DNA of 20,983 bases from Ruminococcus sp. UBA4383 (GTDB taxonomy: Bacteria > Bacillota > Clostridia > Oscillospirales > Ruminococcaceae), in the NCBI GenBank assembly GCA_002389995.1, contig DGRR01000049.1, forward strand, positions 1-20,983, written 5' to 3'. This document shows positions 1-7,184 of the stretch, one piece after another. The notes beneath the pieces were generated by a model. That model searched no databases, was not told where the DNA came from, and saw only the letters and a list, made by a program, of their open reading frames with translations. Position 1 is the stretch's first letter; each line of letters starts with the position of its first letter. Both the position numbers and the translations under genes were made by a program.

Positions 1-384
1 TTGCAGAAGGAAGTCCTTGACTGCGGTCTTTATAACCCCGGAGACTACCATAAACTTAAATGTTCAGTCGTGTGGAATGACCTCGATGTGCTTGTCGGTG
101 TAAACAACGGTCACAGACTTGTGGATATTGACGGCGAACACGTTCTTGTCGGCTCTGATGACAGCGGATATGTCGAGGGAGAAATTGAATTTAAGTGGAT
201 TTTCTATGCCGCTGTTGATGAAAGCTTTAATCCACCCGATACGGGACTTTTAAGAAGTTCAGGCTCATTCTGGATTATATGCTCTGCGGTAATGATTCTG
301 CTTGTAATTATAATGCTCCTGCTTGTAATGCTCAAAAAGAAAAAACAAAAACAATCTTCCGATATAAATAATAAAAATCCCTGA
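1..384 (+). CDS. Sortase-anchored surface protein, 3' end (partial)
   Basis: The reading frame is open from the first base, so the 5' end lies outside the window and the TTG at position 1 need not be a start. The visible 127 residues are a beta-rich extracellular segment. It ends in the motif NPPDTG (about residues 77-82), a hydrophobic membrane span of about 20 residues rich in I/L/V/M, and a basic tail KKKKQKQ. That order is the classic cell-wall sorting signal. PPDTG fits the (S/P)PXTG consensus described for class B sortases of Clostridioides, and a class B sortase gene lies 44 bases downstream. I infer that the protein is exported and covalently anchored by that enzyme. Its function is unknown because the N-terminal domains are missing. 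The stop codon lies inside a perfect hairpin (376-400). Confidence 0.7.
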   Translation: MQKEVLDCGLYNPGDYHKLKCSVVWNDLDVLVGVNNGHRLVDIDGEHVLVGSDDSGYVEGEIEFKWIFYAAVDESFNPPDTGLLRSSGSFWIICSAVMILLVIIMLLLVMLKKKKQKQSSDINNKNP

Positions 385-400
385 GTAACACTCAGGGATT
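376..400. terminator. Perfect 11-bp hairpin overlapping a stop codon
   Basis: AATCCCTGAGT (376-386) pairs perfectly with ACTCAGGGATT (390-400) across a three-base loop. The stop codon of the upstream gene (382-384) is within the left arm. On the + strand there is no T-run after it, only AATTATATAG. On the minus strand it is followed by TTTTTATTATTT, a good U-tract. It may act as a weak attenuator or RNA-stability element between the anchored protein and the sortase, or as a minus-strand terminator. Confidence 0.55.
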
Positions 401-428
401 AATTATATAGTAAAGATGAGGTGCAGTT

Positions 429-1250
429 ATGAAAAAATTTTTTATATTTGTCGTGATACTTGTACTGGCAGGGACAGGATTTTATTTTGCAAAGAAATAT
501 TATGACAATGAATATCTCCCGCAAAAAACTCTTGATGAAAATATCGAAAAACAAAAAAAATTATATCAAGCCATAAAACCCGATATTCCGCATAAGGACA
601 ATATCCCGAATGTGACTGATTCCCAGCCGTCCGAACAGATGACAACCCAGCCTTATACTGCGGAAAATACCATAATTGAAAATATAACGGAAAATTATGA
701 TATTCTCGCAGATGCAAAACTTGTCACAAATGATATAGTGGGCTGGATAAGCATTGACGGCACTGAAATAGATTTCCCTGTCGTACAGTCGCAGGACAAT
801 TCATTTTATCTTTGGAGAGGTGTTGACGGAGAGGAAAACGGTATCGGCACACCTTTTCTCGATTACCGCTGTGACCCTTGTTTTTCGGAATATAACTGGA
901 TAATCTACGGACATAATATTGAAAATTTCCAGATGTTCGGCAGATTGCAGGATTTTATGCAGGAGGATTATTTCAACAGCCACAAAACAGGAACTTTAAT
1001 TGCAGACAATACTATATATAATGTGAATTTCTTTGCATATCTCTCAGAAAAAAGCACTTCTCCGATATATAATACAGTATTCATAACATTACAGGACAGA
1101 ATTGATTATGCAGAACTCATTCTCAGGCTTGCAAGATTCAAAAGAAACATTTCTGCGGAGGAACTTTCTCAGAAAAGACTTGTACTGCTTTCCACCTGTA
1201 ATTTTGAGTTTGAAGAATCAAGAGGAATACTTGCGGGATACATAGACTGA
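429..1250 (+). CDS. Class B sortase (SrtB family)
   Basis: A 273-aa membrane-anchored cysteine transpeptidase that cleaves a sorting motif and joins the substrate to the cell wall. It has one N-terminal signal-anchor (about residues 4-20), a polar linker to about residue 85, and then the sortase barrel. The catalytic triad is visible: His162 in IYGHNI, Cys257 in LLSTCNF and Arg265 in EESRG. The long spacer and helix between the His and Cys blocks, and the TCxFEFEESRG signature, fit class B rather than class A or C. The ATG is preceded by GAGGTG (418-423). The gene follows a protein with a PPDTG sorting signal after 44 bases, so that protein is its probable substrate. A second substrate could lie elsewhere; neither the giant adhesin nor the SipW-type proteins in this window carry a sorting signal. 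Confidence 0.9.
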   Translation: MKKFFIFVVILVLAGTGFYFAKKYYDNEYLPQKTLDENIEKQKKLYQAIKPDIPHKDNIPNVTDSQPSEQMTTQPYTAENTIIENITENYDILADAKLVTNDIVGWISIDGTEIDFPVVQSQDNSFYLWRGVDGEENGIGTPFLDYRCDPCFSEYNWIIYGHNIENFQMFGRLQDFMQEDYFNSHKTGTLIADNTIYNVNFFAYLSEKSTSPIYNTVFITLQDRIDYAELILRLARFKRNISAEELSQKRLVLLSTCNFEFEESRGILAGYID

Positions 1251-1295
1251 TTCAAAAAAATTTTCAGAAAATTTCGTCTTTTTATGCCTTTAAAA

Positions 1296-1319
1296 TCACT
1301 TATATATAAAGATAAGTGA
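1296..1319. terminator. AT-rich inverted repeat, possible weak minus-strand terminator
   Basis: TCACTTAT (1296-1303) and ATAAGTGA (1312-1319) form an 8-bp stem with an 8-base loop. On the minus strand the stem is followed by TTTT. It lies downstream of the minus-strand permease, so it could be that gene's weak terminator. It also lies just before the ribosome-binding site of the small + strand ORF at 1335 and could instead be an operator. Confidence 0.3.
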
Positions 1320-1334
1320 AAAGGAGTGACGATT

Positions 1335-1406
1335 ATGGAAAAATTTTTGATTACTGCGCTTTTGCTTTCATTTTCAATACGGGGGATTATTTTTTTGTTA
1401 TTCTGA
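1335..1406 (+). CDS. Small hydrophobic ORF, 23 codons (possible gene remnant)
   Basis: An ATG at 1335 is preceded by an excellent ribosome-binding site, AAGGAGTGA (1321-1329), at good spacing. It opens a 23-residue frame beginning MEKFLITALLLSFS, which resembles the start of a signal peptide or membrane segment. The frame stops at 1406 and overlaps the 3' end of the convergent permease gene by 20 bases. Either it is a genuine tiny membrane peptide, or it is the 5' stub of a gene whose body was lost in a rearrangement. I favour the stub, because the neighbouring ABC operon also looks incomplete at this point. I recognise no family. Confidence is low because of its length. Confidence 0.25.
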   Translation: MEKFLITALLLSFSIRGIIFLLF

Positions 1407-2262
1407 ACATAAGAGCCGTTATAACTGCAATTATCACGAAAAGCACCCATGAAACAGCATTTGCATAGCCTATTTCCGAATATCTGAACATTGCATTATA
1501 TATGAGCATACCTATTGTAAAGGTACTTTTTGCAGGATTTCCGCCTGTAATCATATAAGGGGCATTAAATTCCTGAAAAGCAGAGATAGTCTGCAATACA
1601 AGATTCAGAAATATGACATTTCTGAGCATGGGAACGGTTATATAGAAAAATGCCTTTACATTTCCGCAGCCGTCAGTTTTTGCGGCATCATAGTATTCCT
1701 GCGGAATATCCCTGATTGCGTTGAGGAATATTATCATAGAAGAACCGAACTCCCATAGTCTCAGCAATACTATCATGAACATGGCAGGGGCAGGCTGACT
1801 GTACCAGCTTATGGGAGACAGTCCGATTATTTCAAGGAACTGATTCACAAGACCTTTTGATGTAAATAAAAACTGCCACATTATGACTATTGCAAGGTTA
1901 GAGCCGAGTATTGACGGAATATAAAAGGCTGTGCGGAATATTCCGATGCCTTTTATTTCCGCACTCAGAAGCATGGCTGTAAGAAGTGAAAAAATTAATT
2001 TCAGCGGTACTAATATAAGTGCATATTTAAAAGTAACTGTCACGGATTTGATAAAATCGCTGTCGGAAAACATATTCCGATAATTTTCAAATCCTGTAAA
2101 TTGAGGGCTGTTTATTCCGTCATAGTCTGTCATTCCCGTTATAAAAGATGAAACAAAGGGATAAAGTGTAAACAGCACAAATCCGATTATAAAGGGCATA
2201 ATCAGAATAAGACCCGTATGATTTTTAACACCGACAGGGTTATTGTATGTATGTTTCTTCAT
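1387..2262 (-). CDS. Sugar ABC transporter permease (MalF/UgpA type)
   Basis: A 291-aa integral membrane subunit of a CUT1-type carbohydrate importer. It shows about six hydrophobic spans, with the first near residues 17-40 (LILIMPFIIGFVLFTLYPF). The cytoplasmic EAA loop that docks on the ATPase is clear around residues 183-205 (EYYDAAKTDGCGNVKAFF, then ITVPML). The start ATG overlaps the stop of the binding-protein gene by four bases (ATGA), so the two are translationally coupled. Many relatives end with an aromatic tail after a Lys-Lys pair; this one stops at FRITKK, so it may be clipped by a few residues. The usual second permease (MalG/UgpE type) should follow on this strand but is absent. 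The ATPase is often encoded elsewhere and may be shared. Confidence 0.88.
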   Translation of the reverse strand: MKKHTYNNPVGVKNHTGLILIMPFIIGFVLFTLYPFVSSFITGMTDYDGINSPQFTGFENYRNMFSDSDFIKSVTVTFKYALILVPLKLIFSLLTAMLLSAEIKGIGIFRTAFYIPSILGSNLAIVIMWQFLFTSKGLVNQFLEIIGLSPISWYSQPAPAMFMIVLLRLWEFGSSMIIFLNAIRDIPQEYYDAAKTDGCGNVKAFFYITVPMLRNVIFLNLVLQTISAFQEFNAPYMITGGNPAKSTFTIGMLIYNAMFRYSEIGYANAVSWVLFVIIAVITALMFRITKK

Positions 2263-3560
2263 TTTTTAATTTTTTCGAGATATTTTGTAATTGAATCGTA
2301 CATTTTCTTGGCGGCTGATGATGTATCGGAAGTATTATATGAAACTGATTCAATAGCTTCGTTATAAAATTCCTTCATTCGTGCGAGTTCCATATATGGG
2401 CTTATAGTGAACGTATTTATCTGACTGAGCATTCTGTCATTTTCGAGGGCAAGACCTTTTAACTTTCCTGATTTTTCGAGGCTTTCCTGAGCATATGAAG
2501 ATGCAGGTATACCTCTTGTTGTGCCGAGGATATCGGCACATTTCCCGTCATTCAGCAGAAAATTGACAAATGCGGCAGATTCATCGGGGTATTTTGTTGA
2601 TGCGGAAACTGCATACAGCATGGACGGCTTTATCAGCCAGCCGTCAGAATTTCCGTTGTCATCGGTAAGCATAGGACCTGCTTCAAGGACACCTTCGGGA
2701 AGGCTCATTTCATATTTTCCGACAGAGCTTCCCCATTCGAGAACGCCTGCGACTTTTCCGCTTATAAATTCGGGAGACTGATAGAGTGCGGCATTGCCGT
2801 CCTCATCGGTGCGGGAGCGGACATTTCTTATAACGTGGTTATTTTCAAGCTGTTTATAGAAATCGAGGGCAGTTTTTATATCCTCCTCTGAAAATCCGAG
2901 CTGACCGTCCATAGTGATAAATTCTTTTCCTGTTTTCTGCTGAACATAGACGACTGACAGATACCATGCAGTACCGCCTGACTGTATATCCAAATCTATC
3001 GGATACACGCCTTTGTCATCGAATTTGTCACCGAGGGCGAGGAGTTCATTCCATGTATGCGGATATTCCGCATTAAAGCTTTTATAGACATCGGAATTAT
3101 AGAAAAGTCCCCTTCCGCTTACAGAAACGGTAACTGCATTGAGCAGACCTTTATTTTTTCCGAAAGACAGTACCTCATCATCATAGCCTGAAAGGTCAAT
3201 AAAATTCCTCAATTTTCCGAGGTCATAAAATTTGTCGCCTGCGGAAAATGATACAAGCCAGTCATAATTTATCTGCATGACATCGGGGGCAGTACCGCCG
3301 TTTATCTGCGAGGAAATTTTTTCTGTCCAGCCGTCCCAGCCTCCGTATTCGGGGATAATATTTATATCAGGGTGATTCTGATTCCAGAGTTCTATTGCTT
3401 TCAGGGTAGCCTCATGGCGGTCATCGCCTCCCCACCATGAAAATCTTATGGAACAGGGGTCAAGTTTTCCGTCAGGTTCGGTAAATTCTTTTTTTTCAGC
3501 ACAGGCAGAGAGCGGAACGGATAACAAAAATGCCGTCAATAAAACAAATAATTTTTTCAT
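2259..3560 (-). CDS. Extracellular sugar-binding lipoprotein (ABC family 1 SBP)
   Basis: A 433-aa solute-binding protein that captures a sugar or oligosaccharide outside the cell and delivers it to the membrane permease encoded next. The N-terminus MKKLFVLLTAFLL ends in the lipobox LSAC, giving lipidated Cys20. The mature part has family-1 features: a FSWWGGDDRHE block at the start, TAPDVMQINYDW, YNSDVY followed by TWNELLALGDKF, and a C-terminal SAAFVNFLL helix. I chose the ATG at 3558-3560, not an in-frame start 29 codons upstream, because it begins a proper lipoprotein signal and is preceded by an AAGGAATGAG-type ribosome-binding site. Aromatic residues (Trp, Tyr) across the sequence fit carbohydrate stacking. 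The exact sugar cannot be read from sequence. Confidence 0.9.
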   Translation of the reverse strand: MKKLFVLLTAFLLSVPLSACAEKKEFTEPDGKLDPCSIRFSWWGGDDRHEATLKAIELWNQNHPDINIIPEYGGWDGWTEKISSQINGGTAPDVMQINYDWLVSFSAGDKFYDLGKLRNFIDLSGYDDEVLSFGKNKGLLNAVTVSVSGRGLFYNSDVYKSFNAEYPHTWNELLALGDKFDDKGVYPIDLDIQSGGTAWYLSVVYVQQKTGKEFITMDGQLGFSEEDIKTALDFYKQLENNHVIRNVRSRTDEDGNAALYQSPEFISGKVAGVLEWGSSVGKYEMSLPEGVLEAGPMLTDDNGNSDGWLIKPSMLYAVSASTKYPDESAAFVNFLLNDGKCADILGTTRGIPASSYAQESLEKSGKLKGLALENDRMLSQINTFTISPYMELARMKEFYNEAIESVSYNTSDTSSAAKKMYDSITKYLEKIKK

Positions 3561-3591
3561 ACTCTCATTCCTTGATATAATGATATACTTT

Positions 3592-3620
3592 ATTATACAA
3601 TATATTGACTGATAATTCAA
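3592..3620 (-). promoter_or_regulatory. Sigma-A-type promoter for the ABC sugar operon
   Basis: Read on the minus strand: TTGAAT (3615-3620), a 17-base spacer, then TATAAT (3592-3597). The -10 box is consensus, the -35 is one base off TTGACA in its first four positions plus a relaxed end, and the spacing is ideal. It lies about 32 bases before the binding-protein start codon. Confidence 0.75.
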
Positions 3621-3696
3621 GTATTTTTTATTACATATTCCGCACAAAAATGCCCTTATTTACATTCAGAAATATTTTGTACAAAAAAATTTAAAA

Positions 3697-3725
3697 TTTA
3701 AGATAAGTTTAAGATTATTTTAAGA
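3697..3725 (+). promoter_or_regulatory. Three phased TTTAAGA direct repeats, candidate OmpR/PhoB-type operator
   Basis: TTTAAGA occurs at 3697-3703, 3708-3714 and 3719-3725, a spacing of exactly 11 bp. The first two copies extend to TTTAAGAT. Direct heptamers at 11-bp phase are the usual binding pattern of OmpR/PhoB-family response regulators, for example PhoP boxes in Bacillus. The array occupies the place where a -35 box would be, nine bases upstream of a TATAAT box. This suggests a class II activator site for the dockerin gene. Confidence 0.55.
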
Positions 3726-3734
3726 AATGCAGTT

Positions 3735-3740
3735 TATAAT
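3735..3740 (+). promoter_or_regulatory. -10 box for the dockerin gene
   Basis: TATAAT at 3735-3740 is a consensus -10 element. No good -35 hexamer exists 16-18 bases upstream (the sequence there is AAGATT/AGATTA), so the promoter probably depends on an activator bound to the adjacent phased repeats. The predicted 5' leader is about 60 bases and A-rich. Confidence 0.55.
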
Positions 3741-3807
3741 CATAACCATAGTAAGAAAAACAACAACGAAGAAGTGAATAACATAATTAAAAAGGAGTTT
3801 GATTTAC

Positions 3808-6800
3808 ATGAAAAAATTTAACGCAAAGAAAATTTTTGCAGGACTTTCCTCAACAGCCCTCATCGCTGCATCTGTCCCCACAGTTGCCGCTGTCACAGTA
3901 AATGCCGCTGAAACATCTGCCAATGTCCTCTACGGCGATGCAAACGAAGACACAAAGGTATCAATATCAGATGCGGTTGCTATCCTCCAGAGCATCGCAA
4001 ATTCAAGCAAATACGGTCTCAGCGAACAGGGCAAAAACAATGCAGACGTGTATCAGAGAGGTGACGGCATAACAGGTAATGATGCCGCAGCTATCCAGAG
4101 ATATGATGCAAAAGTAATAACTGAACTTCCCGAATCATGGCTCGGCGGAAAACCCTCTGACCCCTCCGATACAGACCCCCAGACTGATATAACTTATATT
4201 CACCTCAGCGGTTCATCTATCAGCGTGGAAGGCGACTACGCAGAAGTAAACGGCTCAACAGTTACTATCAGCCATTCAGGTACATTCTACGTTGACGGCA
4301 CTCTCGATGACGGTCAGATAAATGTAAATGTCCCCGATGAAACAGCAGACCCCGAAACTGTAAAGATTTTCCTTAACGGCGTTAATATCACAGGCAAGAG
4401 CGCACCTGCAATCCTCGTTACAAATGCAGAGAATACTTCAATAAATCTCGTTGACGGCACTGTAAATACAATTTCTGACGGTGATACAGCTTATGTTGGT
4501 GCTGACGGTGCAGCAAGCGGTGAAGCTGTAATCGAAGCAAAAGACGACCTCACTATCAAGGGCGGTACTGAAAATACAGGTGTCCTCAACCTCACAGCAA
4601 ATACTCAGGACGGTATAGCTTCCAATAACGATATAAAACTCACAGGCGGTACAATCAACGTTACAACTCTCAATGCAACTGACGAGACTGACGGTATCAA
4701 GGGCAAATCTTCCGTTACAGTAAAGGAAAATGCAATCGTAAACGTTGAAGCAGAAGGCGACGGTATCAAAGCTTCATCAACAGCCGATAACGGTTATGTT
4801 TCAATCGAGGGCGGCAGCGTTACAATTAAGGCAGGAAATGATGCAATCCAGTCCGCTACTGCAATAAATATCTCAGGCGGTACAGTTGTTGCAGGCGGTG
4901 ACAGAGGTCTTACATCTGTAACAGGTACAAATATCACAGGCGGTACGGTTATAGCTACTGCAACAGACAACCAGATTGATTCTGCACTTCTCAAATCCGA
5001 AAATCAGGCAACTATGCTCCTCAACTGCATAGCTGATTCAACTTCAAAGGACGGCACTTGGAAGAAAGCTAATTCAATCAGTGTCGGAAATGTAAATGCA
5101 TCATTCACAAAGAAATATGCATATGTTCTCATCAGTGACGCATCAATCACAGCAGGCAAGTCCTATAACCTCACAAATACAGGTACAGGCGCAGCCGTTA
5201 CTTATGACAATGATGCATCTGATTCATTCACAGTAAAGAACTCTGTTACTACATTTGAAAACGTAAATCCCGCAGGCAAAATTGACGGTGAAACAGTTAC
5301 TCCTACTCCCTCAACTGACGGAAACACACTCACTCTCTCAGGCGCATCAATAACTTCTGATGCTCCCGCAGATGCAGTTACAGTAAAAGACGGTGTTGCA
5401 ACTATTGTTAAAGAAGGTTCATACACAGTAACAGGTGATGCTTCTGATGTTCAGATAGTAGTTGATGTTGACTCATCAGCATACCCCGAAAGCGTTGTTG
5501 AACTCAACCTCGTAAACGCAAACATCTCCAACAGCACAACCGCTCCCATATATGTAAAATCCATAGGCGATGAAGTTCAGATTGTCGCAAAGGCAGGCAC
5601 AACAAATACAATCTCAGACGGCACTTCACATACTGAAACTTATACTGACAGTGACGGAAATACCAATACTGTCGAGGGTGCAATCTTTGCAAGAGATGAC
5701 ATCAAGTTCAAAGGCACAGGCTCTCTCACTGTAAACGGCAACGAAGCAGATGCTATCGTATGCAAGAACGATATAAAGATTTATAACGGCAATATCACTG
5801 TAAATGCTGTTGATGACGGTATCAGAGGAAAAGACAGCGTTACTGTCGGAAATGATTCCAAATCAGACGGTTCAGCAGTTGATTACAGCACTCTCAGTCT
5901 CACTGTAAAGACTCAGCAGGGTGACGGTATAAAGTCCACATCAACAGATACAGCTACCGATAAATCTTACGGTCTTGTAACTATCAACGGTGGTACAATT
6001 GATATAAATTCCTATGCTGACGGTATATCCGCAGAACAGGAATTTATCATGAACGGTGGTGACCTTAATATCTACACATATGAGGGTTCAGGCTTTACAG
6101 GCAGCGCAAGCGGCAGCACATGGAATGCCCCCGGAGGTCCCGGCGGTCAGCCCGGCGGCATGGGCATGGACGGCAATGCAAACAAGGTTGACATCTCCGC
6201 AAAGGGCATAAAGGCAGTAGGTCTTTATGATGAATCGGGTACAACTTACCAGAGCGCAGGAAACCTCACTATCAACGGTGGTAACATCACTATTGATTCA
6301 TCTGACGACTCTCTCCATTGTGCAGGCGATATGGCAGTTTTAGGCGGTATTATCAAGCTTTCAAGTGCTGATGACGGTATACACTCCGACAATAAACTCA
6401 CAATCGGTCAGGGCAGTGCTGATACATTTGATGATGTACAGATTTACATTCCCAAGTGCTATGAAGGCGTTGAAGGCGTTTATATCTATCAGAACAGCGG
6501 TTCAGTATACATTGTATCAGGTGATGACGGATACAATGCAGCAGGCGGTGCAGACGGCTCAGGCAACGGCAACAACATGGGCTGGGGAGGCGGCGGAATG
6601 TCCGGTACATTCGGTGAACTCAACCTCAACGGTGGATTTGTTGTTGTAAACTCAGCTAACGGCGACCATGATGCCCTCGATTCAAACGGAAACATCAACA
6701 TAACAGGCGGCTACTACCTCGCAAACGGTCAGGAACCTCTTGATGTCGGTGACGGCGGTTACTCAATCAATAAAACAGGCGGTAACTACGCTACAATGAC

Positions 6801-7056
6801 CGCAGGCAATACTAACCTCAATACAAGATATACTTTCAAGGATTCATCAGGAAATGTTATCGTTTCATTCGTTGCACAGAGCGGAAATCCTTCTGCTAAC
6901 CTCAGCAGTGGTGTAAGCTTCACAACAGGCGGCAACGTATCAGGCGGAACAGCTATACTCACACAGTCAGGACTTGAAACATATATCGGTGGAACAATTT
7001 CAGGCGATTCAGCCGTTTCAGGTTCAGGCTCACAGCAGCCCGGATTCGGCTGGTAA
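3808..7056 (+). CDS. Secreted dockerin protein with two Cthe_2159-type beta-helix modules
   Basis: A 1082-aa exported protein. The ATG at 3808 follows AAAGGAG (3791-3797); an in-frame TTG at 3799 is not needed. A signal peptide covers residues 1-34, cut near VNAA. A type I dockerin follows (about 40-105), with calcium loops D44-x-N46-x-D48...D55 and D80...D86...D92, so it should bind a cohesin on a scaffoldin. Two related modules of the carbohydrate-binding Cthe_2159 family (DUF4353) follow, at about 128-490 and 506-1075. Both begin with an LSG(A/S)SI strand, a VNLN/FLNGVNI-type rung and a TNTISDG turn, and continue as right-handed beta-helix rungs with repeated DGI and INGG turns. Glycine-rich loops near residues 770-790 and 915-935 are typical of the family. 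The family founder in Clostridium thermocellum binds acidic polysaccharide and has a pectate-lyase-like fold; catalytic activity here is not shown. Confidence 0.88.
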   Translation: MKKFNAKKIFAGLSSTALIAASVPTVAAVTVNAAETSANVLYGDANEDTKVSISDAVAILQSIANSSKYGLSEQGKNNADVYQRGDGITGNDAAAIQRYDAKVITELPESWLGGKPSDPSDTDPQTDITYIHLSGSSISVEGDYAEVNGSTVTISHSGTFYVDGTLDDGQINVNVPDETADPETVKIFLNGVNITGKSAPAILVTNAENTSINLVDGTVNTISDGDTAYVGADGAASGEAVIEAKDDLTIKGGTENTGVLNLTANTQDGIASNNDIKLTGGTINVTTLNATDETDGIKGKSSVTVKENAIVNVEAEGDGIKASSTADNGYVSIEGGSVTIKAGNDAIQSATAINISGGTVVAGGDRGLTSVTGTNITGGTVIATATDNQIDSALLKSENQATMLLNCIADSTSKDGTWKKANSISVGNVNASFTKKYAYVLISDASITAGKSYNLTNTGTGAAVTYDNDASDSFTVKNSVTTFENVNPAGKIDGETVTPTPSTDGNTLTLSGASITSDAPADAVTVKDGVATIVKEGSYTVTGDASDVQIVVDVDSSAYPESVVELNLVNANISNSTTAPIYVKSIGDEVQIVAKAGTTNTISDGTSHTETYTDSDGNTNTVEGAIFARDDIKFKGTGSLTVNGNEADAIVCKNDIKIYNGNITVNAVDDGIRGKDSVTVGNDSKSDGSAVDYSTLSLTVKTQQGDGIKSTSTDTATDKSYGLVTINGGTIDINSYADGISAEQEFIMNGGDLNIYTYEGSGFTGSASGSTWNAPGGPGGQPGGMGMDGNANKVDISAKGIKAVGLYDESGTTYQSAGNLTINGGNITIDSSDDSLHCAGDMAVLGGIIKLSSADDGIHSDNKLTIGQGSADTFDDVQIYIPKCYEGVEGVYIYQNSGSVYIVSGDDGYNAAGGADGSGNGNNMGWGGGGMSGTFGELNLNGGFVVVNSANGDHDALDSNGNINITGGYYLANGQEPLDVGDGGYSINKTGGNYATMTAGNTNLNTRYTFKDSSGNVIVSFVAQSGNPSANLSSGVSFTTGGNVSGGTAILTQSGLETYIGGTISGDSAVSGSGSQQPGFGW
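4186..5270 (+). repeat. First Cthe_2159-type module (coding repeat)
   Basis: The first of two homologous beta-helix modules within the dockerin protein. It shares with the second copy the order LSG-SI strand, valine/asparagine-rich rung, TNTISDG turn, an ARDD/AKDDL-type 'IKF/LTIKG' rung and a DGIKGKSSV rung. Boundaries are approximate. Confidence 0.6.
5321..7035 (+). repeat. Second, longer Cthe_2159-type module (coding repeat)
   Basis: The second module of the dockerin protein. It repeats the motif order of the first but is about 200 residues longer. It carries two glycine-rich insertions (GGPGGQPGGMGMDG near 6130 and GWGGGGMSG near 6580). These loops are common in DUF4353 proteins. Confidence 0.6.
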
Positions 7057-7073
7057 TCCTCAATACTGAACAG

Positions 7074-7109
7074 AAGCTGTATAACCTTTATGGTTATACA
7101 GCTTTTTTT
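7074..7109 (+). terminator. Strong intrinsic terminator after the dockerin gene
   Basis: AAGCTGTATAACC (7074-7086) pairs with GGTTATACAGCTT (7092-7104) as a 13-bp stem with a five-base loop. The T-run (7103-7109) begins at the stem base. It closes the dockerin transcript and separates it from the SipW operon. Confidence 0.9.
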
Positions 7110-7119
7110 ATCCTATGTA

Positions 7120-7160
7120 TTGATTTTTCAGCGGATTTATGTTATAATAATTATAATAAT
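7120..7160 (+). promoter_or_regulatory. Promoter of the SipW operon
   Basis: TTGATT (7120-7125), a 17-base spacer and TATAAT (7143-7148) form a near-consensus sigma-A-type promoter. The -10 lies in a tandem 9-bp repeat, TTATAATAA (7142-7150 and 7151-7159), which offers a second TATAAT at 7152-7157. The first gene's Shine-Dalgarno GGAGGT follows at 7173-7178. Confidence 0.75.
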
Positions 7161-7184
7161 TCTGTAATTTACGGAGGTGTTATC

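Noticed and set aside
3799..3807. TTG start three codons upstream for the dockerin gene
   Set aside because: The ATG at 3808 gives a clean signal peptide and sits at normal distance from AAAGGAG; the TTG is too close to that site.
4794..6701. Several 60-90-codon frames on the minus strand and one + frame inside the dockerin gene
   Set aside because: They have no ribosome-binding sites, their residue composition is biased as expected for antisense of a repetitive Asn/Gly/Thr-rich gene, and they lie fully inside a well-supported gene.
4186..7035. CRISPR-like or intergenic tandem repeats
   Set aside because: The repeats are coding beta-helix rungs with variable spacing and synonymous changes, not identical repeats with spacers.
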